Shown: positions 1-8,440 of the stretch, one piece after another
How the letters are laid out: each line of letters starts with the position of its first letter
How positions within the stretch are numbered: position 1 is the first letter of the stretch
NCBI GenBank assembly: GCA_003165465.1
Contig: PLUM01000101.1
Location: 21,813 to 85,812, forward strand
DNA: 64,000 bases
Source of the DNA: Acidobacteriota bacterium
Lineage (GTDB): Bacteria; Acidobacteriota; Terriglobia; Acidiferrales; UBA7541
Direction: 5' to 3'
The notes under the pieces: model-generated
Databases searched by the model: none
Told to the model about the DNA's origin: nothing
What the model saw: the letters and a program-made list of their open reading frames with translations, nothing else
Position numbers and translations under genes: made by a program

Positions 1-978
1 GGGGCCATGCGAGCTGCGGGCGGTCCGCTTACGGTTCCCAAGCTCCAACAAAGCGTAAACTTGACGAAGGGAATGATTGATAAAATTTTGAAGTTCTTGC
101 TGACGGAATCGCCAGCACCAATTCAAAAGGCCGACTCCGGCTATGTGCTAAATCCTGTGCGCTGGCAGATGCCGGTTGAACGAATTGAAAGGATTACGAA
201 CCTGCGGCGGGGAGAGCAGGAGCGCATGAAAGCTTACATGGACACCGAAGACTGCCTGATGCAGTTTTTGGCGGAGGAGCTCAATGACCCGAACGGCGAA
301 CCTTGTGGCAAGTGCGTGAGCTGTGCAGGTCATCTTTTATCAGAAGAGTATCCGGCGCACCTTGCGCAGGAAGCGGCGAGCTTCCTAGGACGTCTAGAAA
401 ATCCGATCGAGCCGCGAAAGCAGTGGCCGCGTGGATTGGCCCGTCCGGATATGCGTGGGAAAATCACGCCGGAACATCAGGCCATGGAAGGGCGCGCACT
501 GTGCCGGTGGGGCGATCCGGGCTTGGGTGAACTCGTGCGAAGAGGTAAGCAGCATGGTCAGCAATTTGACGAGCAGCTTGTCGACGCTGCCGTTCGCTTG
601 ATCAGAGATCGCTGGAATCCAGTTCCGGCGCCGATCTGGGTCACCTGCGTGCCGTCGAGACGGCATCTGACCCTTGTCCCGGATTTCGCTCGGCGTCTTG
701 CGCACAAGCTCGGGGTTCCATTTTTGGAATGCATCCGCAAGGTTCATGACACCGAACCTCAAAAGACTCGGGCTAACAGTTTCCAGCAGACTCAAAATCT
801 TGCTGGGGCGTTTGCTGTCGATGCGGCTGGAGTCCGAACAGAGCCGGTTCTTTTGGTCGATGACATGGTCGATTCCCGATGGACGTTTACTGTGCTAGCT
901 TTGTTGCTACGCCAGGCTGGAAGTGGACCGGTCTATCCGTTTGCTTTAGCGGACACTTCTTCGGCAGATGGTGACTAG
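1..978 (+). CDS. RecQ-family helicase C-terminal part fused to ComFC-like phosphoribosyltransferase (5' truncated by window)
   Basis: The frame is open to the left window edge, so the ATG at 7 is probably internal and the helicase motor lies outside. Numbering from that ATG, residues 1-60 look like a winged-helix/RecQ-C segment. C83, C100, C103 and C106 form a RecQ-type zinc site (C-x16-C-x2-C-x2-C). Residues ~190-320 are a type I phosphoribosyltransferase like ComFC: a VPSRRH segment, then a PRPP loop VLLVDDMVDSRWTFT in which SRW replaces the usual TG-x. The stop overlaps the downstream DprA gene by 11 bp, so the two are translationally coupled. PRTase plus DprA pairs are known from competence (ComFC/DprA) and from the ShosTA anti-phage/toxin-antitoxin system. 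A defence role is inference; the domain calls are fairly secure. Confidence 0.75.
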   Translation, partial: GAMRAAGGPLTVPKLQQSVNLTKGMIDKILKFLLTESPAPIQKADSGYVLNPVRWQMPVERIERITNLRRGEQERMKAYMDTEDCLMQFLAEELNDPNGEPCGKCVSCAGHLLSEEYPAHLAQEAASFLGRLENPIEPRKQWPRGLARPDMRGKITPEHQAMEGRALCRWGDPGLGELVRRGKQHGQQFDEQLVDAAVRLIRDRWNPVPAPIWVTCVPSRRHLTLVPDFARRLAHKLGVPFLECIRKVHDTEPQKTRANSFQQTQNLAGAFAVDAAGVRTEPVLLVDDMVDSRWTFTVLALLLRQAGSGPVYPFALADTSSADGD

Positions 979-2323
979 TGAGGTTGGATTGCAAACGACT
1001 CTGACGGCAGACACGCAAGCAGTTCTTCTCCTTTGCGGCGAGCTTGGACAAAGGGGCGGCAATGGCTTGAAGCCACTTGGACTGCGGCAGTACAACGCGC
1101 TGGCGTCGTGGCTAAAAGCCGAGGGGCTGCGGCCCGGAGACCTACTGAGTTCCGAAGGCCGAATGAGGCTCGCCAATATTGAGGTGCGGGAGGTCAACTC
1201 CGATCGTGTCGCACCGCTGCTTGATCGCGGTGCTGCGCTAGCCCTGGTTACAGAGAAGTGGGAAAGAAGCGGTCTTTGGATCATCAGTCGAAGCGATTCG
1301 TGTTATCCGGAACGTCTTAAAAGATATTTAGGGCAGTCTGCCCCGCCTCTTCTCTATGGGGTCGGCTCCACGAGCCTGCTCAACCGTGGCGGCCTCGTCG
1401 TCGTTGGGTCCCGCGACCGATCAGAAGAGGACGGAGAGTTCGCGCGCCGGGTTGGTGAGCATTGTGCGAAGGAAGGCATCGCAATTATTTCCGGGGCCGC
1501 CAAGGGAATTGACCGCGACGCGATGTCCGGTGCGCTTGAGTTTGACGGATGGGTTTTGGGAGTTCTTGCGGAAGGCTTGGCGAAGACAGCCACTTCGGGG
1601 CAGTACCGCTCGGGCCTCGTGAGTGATCGTTTGACTCTGGTGTCCCCTTACGACCCGGATTCAAGGTGGTTCGCTTACACGGCTATGGATCGGAATAAGC
1701 TGCTCTATGGGTTGAGTGATGCCGCTCTGGTAGTCGCAAGCTCAGCCGACAGTGGAGGTACATGGGCAGGGGCCTCCGAGGCGCTTCAGCACGGCCGCGT
1801 GAAAGTGTTCGTCAAGTCCTCTGGAACCGTAGCGCCGGGGAATCACAAATTGCTACGAATGGGAGGCATCCCGTTTCCTGCGGAGCCGTGGGAGAATCTT
1901 CGGGCCTTATTCACTGCACCGGAGCCGAAGAATGGGCAGTTGTTTTCTCCGACAGGCCAGCAGCCCCCTCCAATGGAAGAGCATATTGACCTAGTGGTCG
2001 AAGCGGTCAACGGGAATCCTGTCTCAGCGGAACAAAGCGCTAGCGCAGCGGTTCCGTCGTTATCTGATACGGTCCAGCCGACAGAAGAAACAACGCCACC
2101 CTCCACGGCCGAGCGATGCTGCGACGACTACCATCTTTTCATAGAAAAGATGTCGGCCCTACTTAGCGAACCTCAAACCGCGGAATGGCTCGCGGACAAG
2201 ATGTGCGTACGCGCCGCGCAAATCAAAGATTGGCTTGCTCGGGGGGTGTGCGAAGGACGCATCACTAAGCAGAAAAGGCCCGTTCGATACGTCGCCCAAT
2301 CTCGCACCCTCTTTACCGAGTGA
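968..2323 (+). CDS. DprA/Smf-family protein with C-terminal winged helix
   Basis: A 451-residue protein with a DprA-like Rossmann fold. Visible motifs are VVVGSRDRSEEDGEF (~145-158), SGAAKGIDRDAM (~175-186, equivalent to the SGxAxGID signature) and RNKLLYGLSDAALVV (~242-256) followed by SGGTWAGA. The C-terminal ~65 residues form a helical/winged-helix segment like DprA_WH. The ATG at 968 lies inside the end of the RecQ-PRTase gene (11-bp overlap). Canonical DprA loads RecA on incoming ssDNA. The coupling to a PRTase-helicase, rather than to topA or competence genes, suggests a ShosA-like defence partner instead of housekeeping DprA. The ~110-residue N-terminal region before the Rossmann core was not identified beyond general DprA-like character. 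Confidence 0.8.
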   Translation: MVTSEVGLQTTLTADTQAVLLLCGELGQRGGNGLKPLGLRQYNALASWLKAEGLRPGDLLSSEGRMRLANIEVREVNSDRVAPLLDRGAALALVTEKWERSGLWIISRSDSCYPERLKRYLGQSAPPLLYGVGSTSLLNRGGLVVVGSRDRSEEDGEFARRVGEHCAKEGIAIISGAAKGIDRDAMSGALEFDGWVLGVLAEGLAKTATSGQYRSGLVSDRLTLVSPYDPDSRWFAYTAMDRNKLLYGLSDAALVVASSADSGGTWAGASEALQHGRVKVFVKSSGTVAPGNHKLLRMGGIPFPAEPWENLRALFTAPEPKNGQLFSPTGQQPPPMEEHIDLVVEAVNGNPVSAEQSASAAVPSLSDTVQPTEETTPPSTAERCCDDYHLFIEKMSALLSEPQTAEWLADKMCVRAAQIKDWLARGVCEGRITKQKRPVRYVAQSRTLFTE

Positions 2324-2499
2324 ATCATCAAAACAGGCGGGTTCGTTGAAGCAACGCATTGCCCCACTCTCCGGGGTCCGTGGGCGTTGTTCGCTTTCAG
2401 GATAAATGATCTGATCTGAAACGCGATTGCAGAGAGCCTGCATTCCAATTGGGCGAATCACAGCGCACTCGAAAACTGGCTCGCATCGCGTCTGTGAAG

Positions 2500-4014
2500 T
2501 TATTTCGCGGAAGATCCGTTCGCGCCAAACTTCATCGCTAGATCGACCAGCGTGCGCACAGCCACGCCCGTGGCGCCCTTGGCGTTCCAGGGCTTTACGT
2601 CGTCCTGCCAGGCTGTGCCGGCGATGTCGAGGTGAATCCACGGGGTGTCTCCGGTGAATTCTTTGATGAACATGGCTGCCGCGCTTGCGCCGCCGCCTTT
2701 GGTGTTGCTGGTGTTTTGGATGTCGGCGATGGGGCTTTTGATGAATTCGCGGTAGTCGTCGTCGACGGGCAGGGGCCACATTTTTTCGCCGGCCACTTTG
2801 GAGCTGGCGAGGAGCTGGTCGGTGAAGGCCTGGTCGGAGCCGAACACGCCGACGTTTACGTTGGAGAGCGCGACGACGACTGCGCCGGTGAGCGTGGCGG
2901 CGTCGATCAGGTGCGTGCAGCCGAGCTGCCTGGCGTAGGCGATGCCGTCGGCCAGGATCAGGCGGCCCTCGGCGTCCGTGTTGATGACCTCGATGGTTTT
3001 TCCGGACATGGAGGTTTGAATGTCGCCGGGCTTTTGCGCGCGGCCGCCGGGCATGTTTTCCGTGGAAGGGACGACGGCGACGATTTTGCATTGCGGCTTC
3101 AGGACCGAGATCGCGCGCATCACGCCGATCATGGCCGCGCCGCCGCACATGTCGTACTTCATCTTCTCCATGTCGTTCGACGGCTTGATGGAAATTCCGC
3201 CAGTGTCAAACGTGATAGCTTTTCCCACGAGGCCCAGAACAGGCGCGGCGGGATTCCATTTTTCGGGCGTGTAGGTGATGACGATCATGCGGGGAGGCTC
3301 GGCGCTGCCCTGCGCGACGGAAAGCAGCGCGCCCATTTTCAATTCCGCGATTTTTTTCTCGTCGAGGATTTCCACGGCGAGGCCCCCCTCGCGCGCCATG
3401 GCGGCGGCCTTGTCGGCCAACATGCGCGGCGTCAGCAGGTTGGACGGCTCGTTGCCCAAGTCGCGCGCAAAATTCTGCGATTCGGCGATGACGCGCCCGC
3501 GCGCGAGGCCCATGTCGGCGTCGGCGCGCGAGGATTCGTCCCACCCGGCGAGCGCGGCGGCCGTGATTTCGTTGCCGGGCTTTTTGTCCGTCTTGTATTT
3601 GTCGTAGTCGAAATTCGCGAGGATCATGCCTTCGACGACGGCCTGCGCCACGGCGGCGGTGCGGTCGTTCTCGCGCACGAGGAACGTCACGCGCTTCACG
3701 CCGCGCGACTTCAGCGACCGAACCGCCGCCCCGGCCAGCCGGCGAAGCTCGGCCGTGCCGCATTTGCCTTTCTTGCCCGCGCCCAGGACCAGCAGGCGCT
3801 GCGCGGCCAGCCCCGCCGGGTAATACACGAGGGTCGATTCCAGCATTTTGCCGGTCAGTTCGCCGGACGCGGCCAGTTTCCCCAGTGCGCCGCCCACGGC
3901 CTCGTCGAGCTGAAGGAGAATGCCGTCCACGGGCTTTTCCTGCTCGAACGCGTAGGTCACGAGCGCGTCGGTTTCGATTGTGGCGACTGCGCGAGTATCG
4001 ACCATGATTTCCAT
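2500..4014 (-). CDS. pepA: Leucyl aminopeptidase, peptidase family M17
   Basis: Cytosolic metallo-aminopeptidase that releases N-terminal residues from peptides. The M17 signature NTDAEGRL is present, as are the metal/catalytic segments FDTGGISIKPS and KYDMCGGAAMIG and the Gly/Pro-rich loop ENMPGGRAQKPGD. Using the ATG at 4014 gives 504 aa, a normal M17 length, and removes 25 unconserved residues of the longer ORF. A purine-rich ribosome site (GGAAGAGGA) lies just upstream; the ATG at 4005 is an alternative. It stands alone, converging on the DprA gene. The large plus-strand ORF over the same bases is a GC-rich shadow. Confidence 0.93.
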   Translation of the reverse strand: MEIMVDTRAVATIETDALVTYAFEQEKPVDGILLQLDEAVGGALGKLAASGELTGKMLESTLVYYPAGLAAQRLLVLGAGKKGKCGTAELRRLAGAAVRSLKSRGVKRVTFLVRENDRTAAVAQAVVEGMILANFDYDKYKTDKKPGNEITAAALAGWDESSRADADMGLARGRVIAESQNFARDLGNEPSNLLTPRMLADKAAAMAREGGLAVEILDEKKIAELKMGALLSVAQGSAEPPRMIVITYTPEKWNPAAPVLGLVGKAITFDTGGISIKPSNDMEKMKYDMCGGAAMIGVMRAISVLKPQCKIVAVVPSTENMPGGRAQKPGDIQTSMSGKTIEVINTDAEGRLILADGIAYARQLGCTHLIDAATLTGAVVVALSNVNVGVFGSDQAFTDQLLASSKVAGEKMWPLPVDDDYREFIKSPIADIQNTSNTKGGGASAAAMFIKEFTGDTPWIHLDIAGTAWQDDVKPWNAKGATGVAVRTLVDLAMKFGANGSSAK

Positions 4015-4183
4015 AAGTCCTCTTCCGTGAATGAGATGGCGCGGCCCGCGAAAAGGGCTGCGCGAAAAATTCAAAGTACTGCAATCCACCCGTAACGCAA
4101 TTCCGGTCTATTGTTTCGTGCCTGTCGCTCAACGATTCCGTCGGAAGCGCGACTGGTCGGCGAGTCGCTGGCATACGGATCGG

Positions 4184-4213
4184 CGTAGGCGCACGGCATG
4201 CCGTGCCCCTACG
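4184..4213. repeat. Short GTAGG-ended palindrome (family F)
   Basis: A 30-bp near-perfect palindrome with ends CGTAGG and CCTACG, arms CGTAGGCGCACGGC and GCCGTGCCCCTACG, and one mismatch. It lies in the 292-bp gap between pepA and smpB. It resembles a single REP-like hairpin with a GTAG foot. Confidence 0.6.
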
Positions 4214-4247
4214 ATTGCGACGCGCCTTGCCGGTCCGGTTAACGATC

Positions 4248-4316
4248 AGTGACCTGCCGGTCAACCATCCAGTGGCCTGCCGGTCAACGATCCAGTGACC
4301 TGCCGGTCAACGACGA
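4248..4316. repeat. Three tandem 23-bp repeats overlapping the 3' end of smpB
   Basis: Units start at 4248, 4271 and 4294 and share the core AGTGACCTGCCGGTCAACGA with 1-3 differences. The third unit contains the smpB stop codon and last codons. A degenerate copy (TTGCCGGTCCGGTTAACGATC) lies just to the left. This looks like local duplication of the gene terminus and its flank. Confidence 0.75.
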
Positions 4317-4795
4317 CTAAACTTGCGCATGGCGTCGCCGACTTCGCGTTTCGCCTCTTTATCTTTTTCCGTTTGGCGGCGATCCCACTTCTTTTTGCCC
4401 TGGGCGAGCGCCAGTTCGCATTTGGCGATGCCTTCGCGGAAGTAAATCCGCAGCGGAATGAGCGTCAGGCCCTTGTCGTCCAGTTTTCGTTCCAGCTTGC
4501 CAATTTGTTCCTTGCGCAGGAGCAGCTTTCTAGACCGGAGGGGCCCGTGGTTGTACGGCCCGCCGGGAAGATATTCGCCAATATGGAAATTCACCAGCCA
4601 GACCTCGCCGCGGCGAATCAAGCCGTAGGCTTCGCGCAGGTTGGCCTTGCCGTCGCGCAGGGATTTAACTTCGGTGCCAAGCAACACCATGCCGGCTTCC
4701 AGCTTCTCAAGGATATGGTAGTTGTAGGAGGCGGCGCGGTTTTGAGCCACGACCGACTCCTCGGATTTTTCCTGCTTTTTGGGCGGTTTAGCCAC
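4307..4795 (-). CDS. smpB: SsrA-binding protein SmpB
   Basis: RNA-binding partner of tmRNA in trans-translation, which rescues stalled ribosomes. The 162-residue length is typical. Family motifs are visible: NRAASYNYHILEKLEAGMVL near the N-terminus, GTEVKSLRDGKANLREAY, then KLLLRKEQIGKL, LTLIPLRIYF and a basic tail GKKKWDRRQTEKDKEAKREV that would enter the ribosomal A site. No tmRNA gene was seen nearby. The 3' end lies in a 23-bp tandem repeat array. Confidence 0.96.
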   Translation of the reverse strand: MAKPPKKQEKSEESVVAQNRAASYNYHILEKLEAGMVLLGTEVKSLRDGKANLREAYGLIRRGEVWLVNFHIGEYLPGGPYNHGPLRSRKLLLRKEQIGKLERKLDDKGLTLIPLRIYFREGIAKCELALAQGKKKWDRRQTEKDKEAKREVGDAMRKFSRR

Positions 4796-4920
4796 AGCCA
4801 GCTATCTTAGCCGCGGGCTGTTGCCGGAAGCAAGGAAACACCTTGTTCAGTGTCATACCTTGTTCAGGTTTTAAGCGGGTGCTAGACTGGCTCGATGAAA
4901 CAGTCCCGAATGGAGCGTCC

Positions 4921-7197
4921 ATGAACGTCCGGAAATTGTGCGGGATCGCCGTGGTGTCGGCGGCCATGCTCCTTGCGGGGTGCCCCAAGGGCAACCAGGA
5001 GGGCAACGCGGGCGCGAAAGCGGAGTCGTTGAAAGATTACGACACCGCGCTCGACTACTACAATAAGGCGCTCCAATCCTCGCCCAATAATACGGAATTC
5101 AAGCTGAAGGCCGCGCGGGTCCGTTTTGAAGCCGCGCAATGGCATGTGGGCCAGGGACGCCGCTTGCGGGACCAGGGCAGCCTGGAGCTGGCGCTGGCGG
5201 AGTTCCGCAAAGCCACGATGATCGACCCGTCCAGCGCCGTGTCCCAGCAGGAATTGAAAGCCACGATGGACGCGATAGACGCGAAGCAAGGGACCGCGCA
5301 AAATGCGGCGGCATCCGCCGCGGCCGCCGCGGCCTCGGATGAGCCAAAGCTCATGTCCGGGCCGCCCCGGATTCAGCCACTATCGCGAGCGCCGATCACG
5401 ATGAAAGCCACGAACGACTCGAAGGCGGTTTTCGACGCCATCGGGAAGCTGGCCGGGCTGACCGTTATTTTCGATCCGGATTTCACTTCCCGGCGCATTT
5501 CCATCGAGCTTGGCAATGTGACGCTCGAGCAGGCTCTAAACATCGCGGCGCTGGAGAGCAAGGCGTTCTGGCGTCCCGTGACGTCCAACATTATTTTCGT
5601 TGTCCCGGACCAGCCACAAAAGCGCAAGGATTACGAGGAAGAGATCGTTAAGACATTTTATCTGCGCAACACCGTGCTGCCGCAGGAACTCACCGAAATC
5701 GTGACCAGCATCCGGCAGCTGCTCGACTTGCGGCGCGTGCAGCAGATCAACGCGCAGAACGCCATCGTGATCCGCGACACTCCGGATCGCATCCTGCTTG
5801 CGGGAAAAATCATCGACGACATCGACCGCGCAAAGCCGGAAGTCGTGATTCAAGTGGCGGTCATGGAAGCGCGGCGCGACCGCATGAGGAACATCGGGAT
5901 TACGCCGCCGACGAGCATCACGGCGTCATTCGCGAACCCCGGCACGACGAGCACGAGCACGAACCCTTCGACGTCGTCAACATCGACATCCACGGGCGGC
6001 GCGGCCACCATCAGCCAACTAATCAGCGATCCGCATATTTTTACCAACGGATACAGCCTGACGGTGCCGGGCGCCACGGCGTCCTTCCTGATGACGGACA
6101 CCTCGACACAAATCCTGGACGATCCGGAAATTCGCGTGGTCGATGGACAGACCGCCAAACTTCGCATCGGCGACCGCATTCCCGTCGCCACCGGAAGTTT
6201 CCAGGCCGGAATCGGAATCGGCGCAACCGGGGTCGGAGCGGGCGCCATCAATCCGCTGGTGAACACGCAGTTTCAATATCTCGATGTTGGCGTGAACGTG
6301 GACGTCACGCCGCGCATCCATCCGGACCGCGAAATCAGCATGAAGGTAAACATCGTGGTTTCGTCGCAGACCGGCTCGACGAATATTGGCGGGATCAACC
6401 AGCCGATCATCAGCCAGCGCAGCATCGAGCACGACATTCGGCTCAAGGACGGCGAAGTCAATGTTCTGGGCGGACTGATCGAACAGACCGACACGAATGC
6501 GATCAACGGAATACCGGGCCTGGCGAAAATTCCCTTCTTCAGAAATTTCTTTTCCAGCAGCACGGTGGATCACGAAAAAGACGAAATCCTGATCGTGCTG
6601 ATTCCGCACATCGTGCGTTTGCCGTCGATCACGGCGGAAAACTTGCGCAGCATTTCGTCCGGAACGGACACGAACGCCGAAGTCCGGTTGCAGGATGTCA
6701 TGCTTTCGCCCGAGACTCCGAAACCGCAGGCTGGGCCGGTTCCGGCTGCCGCGCCGCCGCAGGTGAATCCGCCTGCTGCGCAAAGCGCGGCACTTAAATT
6801 CGAGCCTGAAATGGCTGCAATGAAAGTCGGAGAGACCGCCATTCTCGGCGTGGTGGTTCAAAACGTGCAGGACCTGTATTCCGTCCCGATTCTCGTGCAG
6901 TTCAACCCGGCGGTCATTTCGGTCGAGGACGTTCGCCAGGGCGGATTCCTCTCGGGCGGAACGCAGGACGTCGCCATCGTGGAGCGGGTGGATAAGGAAC
7001 GCGGGCAGGCCATCATCTCGGCCACGCGCATGCCGAACACGCCGGGAGTGAGCGGGTCGGGCACGCTGGTGGGGATCGTGGTCAAGGCCATTGCTCCCGG
7101 GAATTCGCAGCTTACGATCGTGCAGGTGAACGCAAAAAATTCGCAACAGCGCCCGATTCAGGTGGTTACCAGCGAGGCCACCGTCCGGGTCCAATAG
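4921..7197 (+). CDS. Secretin (GspD/PilQ-like) lipoprotein with TPR and C-terminal cohesin-like domain
   Basis: Predicted outer-membrane channel subunit of a type II secretion or type IV pilus-like system. Starting at the ATG at 4921 (GGAG 6 nt upstream) gives 758 aa beginning with a lipoprotein signal (lipobox LAGC). TPR-like helices lie at ~35-110 (YDTALDYYNKALQSS), an STN/secretin N-domain at ~160-220, a Ser/Thr-rich linker at ~340-360, and the secretin core at ~380-565 with VLGGLIEQTDTNAINGIPGL near its end. After a Pro/Ala linker, residues ~625-755 look like a cohesin-type beta domain (VGETAILGVVVQNVQDLYSV, then GSGTLVGIVVKAIAPGNSQL). Two pseudopilin genes follow directly, supporting a shared envelope machine. 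The earlier ATG at 4843 adds an unconserved leader. Confidence 0.9.
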   Translation: MNVRKLCGIAVVSAAMLLAGCPKGNQEGNAGAKAESLKDYDTALDYYNKALQSSPNNTEFKLKAARVRFEAAQWHVGQGRRLRDQGSLELALAEFRKATMIDPSSAVSQQELKATMDAIDAKQGTAQNAAASAAAAAASDEPKLMSGPPRIQPLSRAPITMKATNDSKAVFDAIGKLAGLTVIFDPDFTSRRISIELGNVTLEQALNIAALESKAFWRPVTSNIIFVVPDQPQKRKDYEEEIVKTFYLRNTVLPQELTEIVTSIRQLLDLRRVQQINAQNAIVIRDTPDRILLAGKIIDDIDRAKPEVVIQVAVMEARRDRMRNIGITPPTSITASFANPGTTSTSTNPSTSSTSTSTGGAATISQLISDPHIFTNGYSLTVPGATASFLMTDTSTQILDDPEIRVVDGQTAKLRIGDRIPVATGSFQAGIGIGATGVGAGAINPLVNTQFQYLDVGVNVDVTPRIHPDREISMKVNIVVSSQTGSTNIGGINQPIISQRSIEHDIRLKDGEVNVLGGLIEQTDTNAINGIPGLAKIPFFRNFFSSSTVDHEKDEILIVLIPHIVRLPSITAENLRSISSGTDTNAEVRLQDVMLSPETPKPQAGPVPAAAPPQVNPPAAQSAALKFEPEMAAMKVGETAILGVVVQNVQDLYSVPILVQFNPAVISVEDVRQGGFLSGGTQDVAIVERVDKERGQAIISATRMPNTPGVSGSGTLVGIVVKAIAPGNSQLTIVQVNAKNSQQRPIQVVTSEATVRVQ

Positions 7198-7242
7198 AAA
7201 GCCCAATAAATTAAGAGAGCAAACATAAGAGGGCCAGTTCAG

Positions 7243-7875
7243 ATGCGCCGACAGAATTCAATCCCGCGCGCCGCAAGAAACAGGATGGCGGGATTGACCT
7301 TGATCGAACTCATTCTCACATGCGGGATACTGCTGGTTCTTTCCGCCGCGGCGATTCCCCTGTTTCGAATGACGATCCAGCGCCGGAAAGAATCGGAGTT
7401 GCGCTACGATTTGCGACAGATGCGCGATGCCATCGATCGCTACAAGGATGACGCGGATAAAAACCTGATTCGCACGGAAGTCGGCAGCCAGAATTATCCG
7501 CCCGATCTGCAAACTCTGGTCGATGGCGTAATGGTGAGCGCCGTTGGAAGCGGGGCGGGCGGCGTCAGCGCAGCGGCGCTGGCCGGAGCCAGCGGTACAG
7601 GCCAGTTTGGATCGATGGGAACGTCGCAATCGGGACCGGCGGGCGGCGCTTCACAGCTTGGCTCCGCGCTCGGCCAAGGCATGTCGAGCACAACGAGCAA
7701 AGTGCGCTACCTGCGGAAAATTCCGGTGGACCCGATGACGGGAAAAGCCGATTGGGGTTTGCGCTCCGTGCAGGATGATCCGGATTCCAGCAGTTGGGGC
7801 GGGCACAATGTGTTCGACGTGTATTCCGAATCCCAGGCGACGGCGATAGACGAAACAAAGTACTCCGACTGGTAA
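7243..7875 (+). CDS. Type II secretion/type IV pilus-like pseudopilin (GspG-like)
   Basis: A 210-residue prepilin-like protein. The type III signal has a short basic leader, then the prepilin peptidase site G-LTLIE (Glu at +5), then a hydrophobic helix ILTCGILLVLSAAAIPLF. After the stem helix (QMRDAIDRYKDDAD) comes a Gly/Ser/Ala-rich insertion at ~95-145 and a GspG-like C-terminus with DPMTGKADWGLRSVQDDP. It lies 45 bp after the secretin gene and 7 bp before a second pseudopilin, so all three are probably one operon. Confidence 0.88.
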   Translation: MRRQNSIPRAARNRMAGLTLIELILTCGILLVLSAAAIPLFRMTIQRRKESELRYDLRQMRDAIDRYKDDADKNLIRTEVGSQNYPPDLQTLVDGVMVSAVGSGAGGVSAAALAGASGTGQFGSMGTSQSGPAGGASQLGSALGQGMSSTTSKVRYLRKIPVDPMTGKADWGLRSVQDDPDSSSWGGHNVFDVYSESQATAIDETKYSDW

Positions 7876-7882
7876 CTCACGA

Positions 7883-8341
7883 ATGAAATTCTCGCACATC
7901 GCGCCTTTCCCTACCCGAACCTTGCGGCGGTGCGCTCCGTCCGCGCGGCGCGGCTTTCGTGCGGCGGGATTCACGCTGATCGAAATGCTGATCGTCATCA
8001 CAATTATTTTGATCCTGGCGGGCATGGCGGCGGTGCGATATGAGAATTCGGTCCTGCGCGCGAAGGAAGCCACGCTCAAAACAGACCTGTTCATCATGAG
8101 AAACGCGATCCAGCAGTACACGCTCGACAAACAGGCCGGGCCGTCGTCGCTCGAAGATTTGGCTCAGTCAAAATATATTTCCGGAGTGCCAACCGACCCG
8201 ATTACTCGCAACAAGGATTGGCAGGCGGACTCCGAACCGGTGCTGCTCAGCCCCTTGCAGACCACGCCGGGGATTACCGACGTCCATTCCAGCTCCGCGC
8301 AAGTTTCTCCATTTGAGAACACGCCTTACAATACCTGGTAG
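7883..8341 (+). CDS. GspG-like pseudopilin
   Basis: A 152-residue pseudopilin with a ~30-residue basic leader, cleavage site AAG-FTLIE and a hydrophobic N-terminal helix MLIVITIILILAGMAAV. The periplasmic part carries the major-pseudopilin pattern: helix MRNAIQQYTLDKQ, then SLEDLAQSKYISGVPTDPIT and NKDWQ. It is the third gene of the secretin-pseudopilin unit. Its TAG stop codon lies within the GTAG terminus of the downstream repeat, so the repeat inserted exactly at the gene end. Confidence 0.9.
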   Translation: MKFSHIAPFPTRTLRRCAPSARRGFRAAGFTLIEMLIVITIILILAGMAAVRYENSVLRAKEATLKTDLFIMRNAIQQYTLDKQAGPSSLEDLAQSKYISGVPTDPITRNKDWQADSEPVLLSPLQTTPGITDVHSSSAQVSPFENTPYNTW

Positions 8342-8416
8342 CACAGGCTTCAGCCTGTGTGGTTTTGATTTGTGGCAAGCGAAAGTCAAAAGAACACAGG
8401 CTGAAGCCTGTGCTAC
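8338..8416. repeat. REPIN-like inverted repeat, family A copy 1
   Basis: Two inverted hairpins. The left is GTAG plus CACAGGCTTCAGCCTGTG and the right is its reverse complement ending CTAC, separated by ~35 bp (GGTTTTGATTTGTGGC...). The GTAG contains the stop codon of the upstream pseudopilin gene. Near-identical copies lie at 18266, 57660 and 60871, with degenerate ones elsewhere. Confidence 0.9.
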
Positions 8417-8440
8417 TGAAAACCGCCGAACCAATACGAA

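Noticed and set aside
7-978. RecQ-PRTase taken as a complete 323-aa gene
   Set aside because: The frame stays open to base 1 and the zinc site implies a missing N-terminal helicase.
2632-4095. 487-aa plus-strand ORF opposite pepA
   Set aside because: Antisense shadow; pepA has the full M17 signature.
6019-7206. 395-aa minus-strand ORF inside the secretin gene
   Set aside because: Shadow; no motifs, and the secretin frame is intact.
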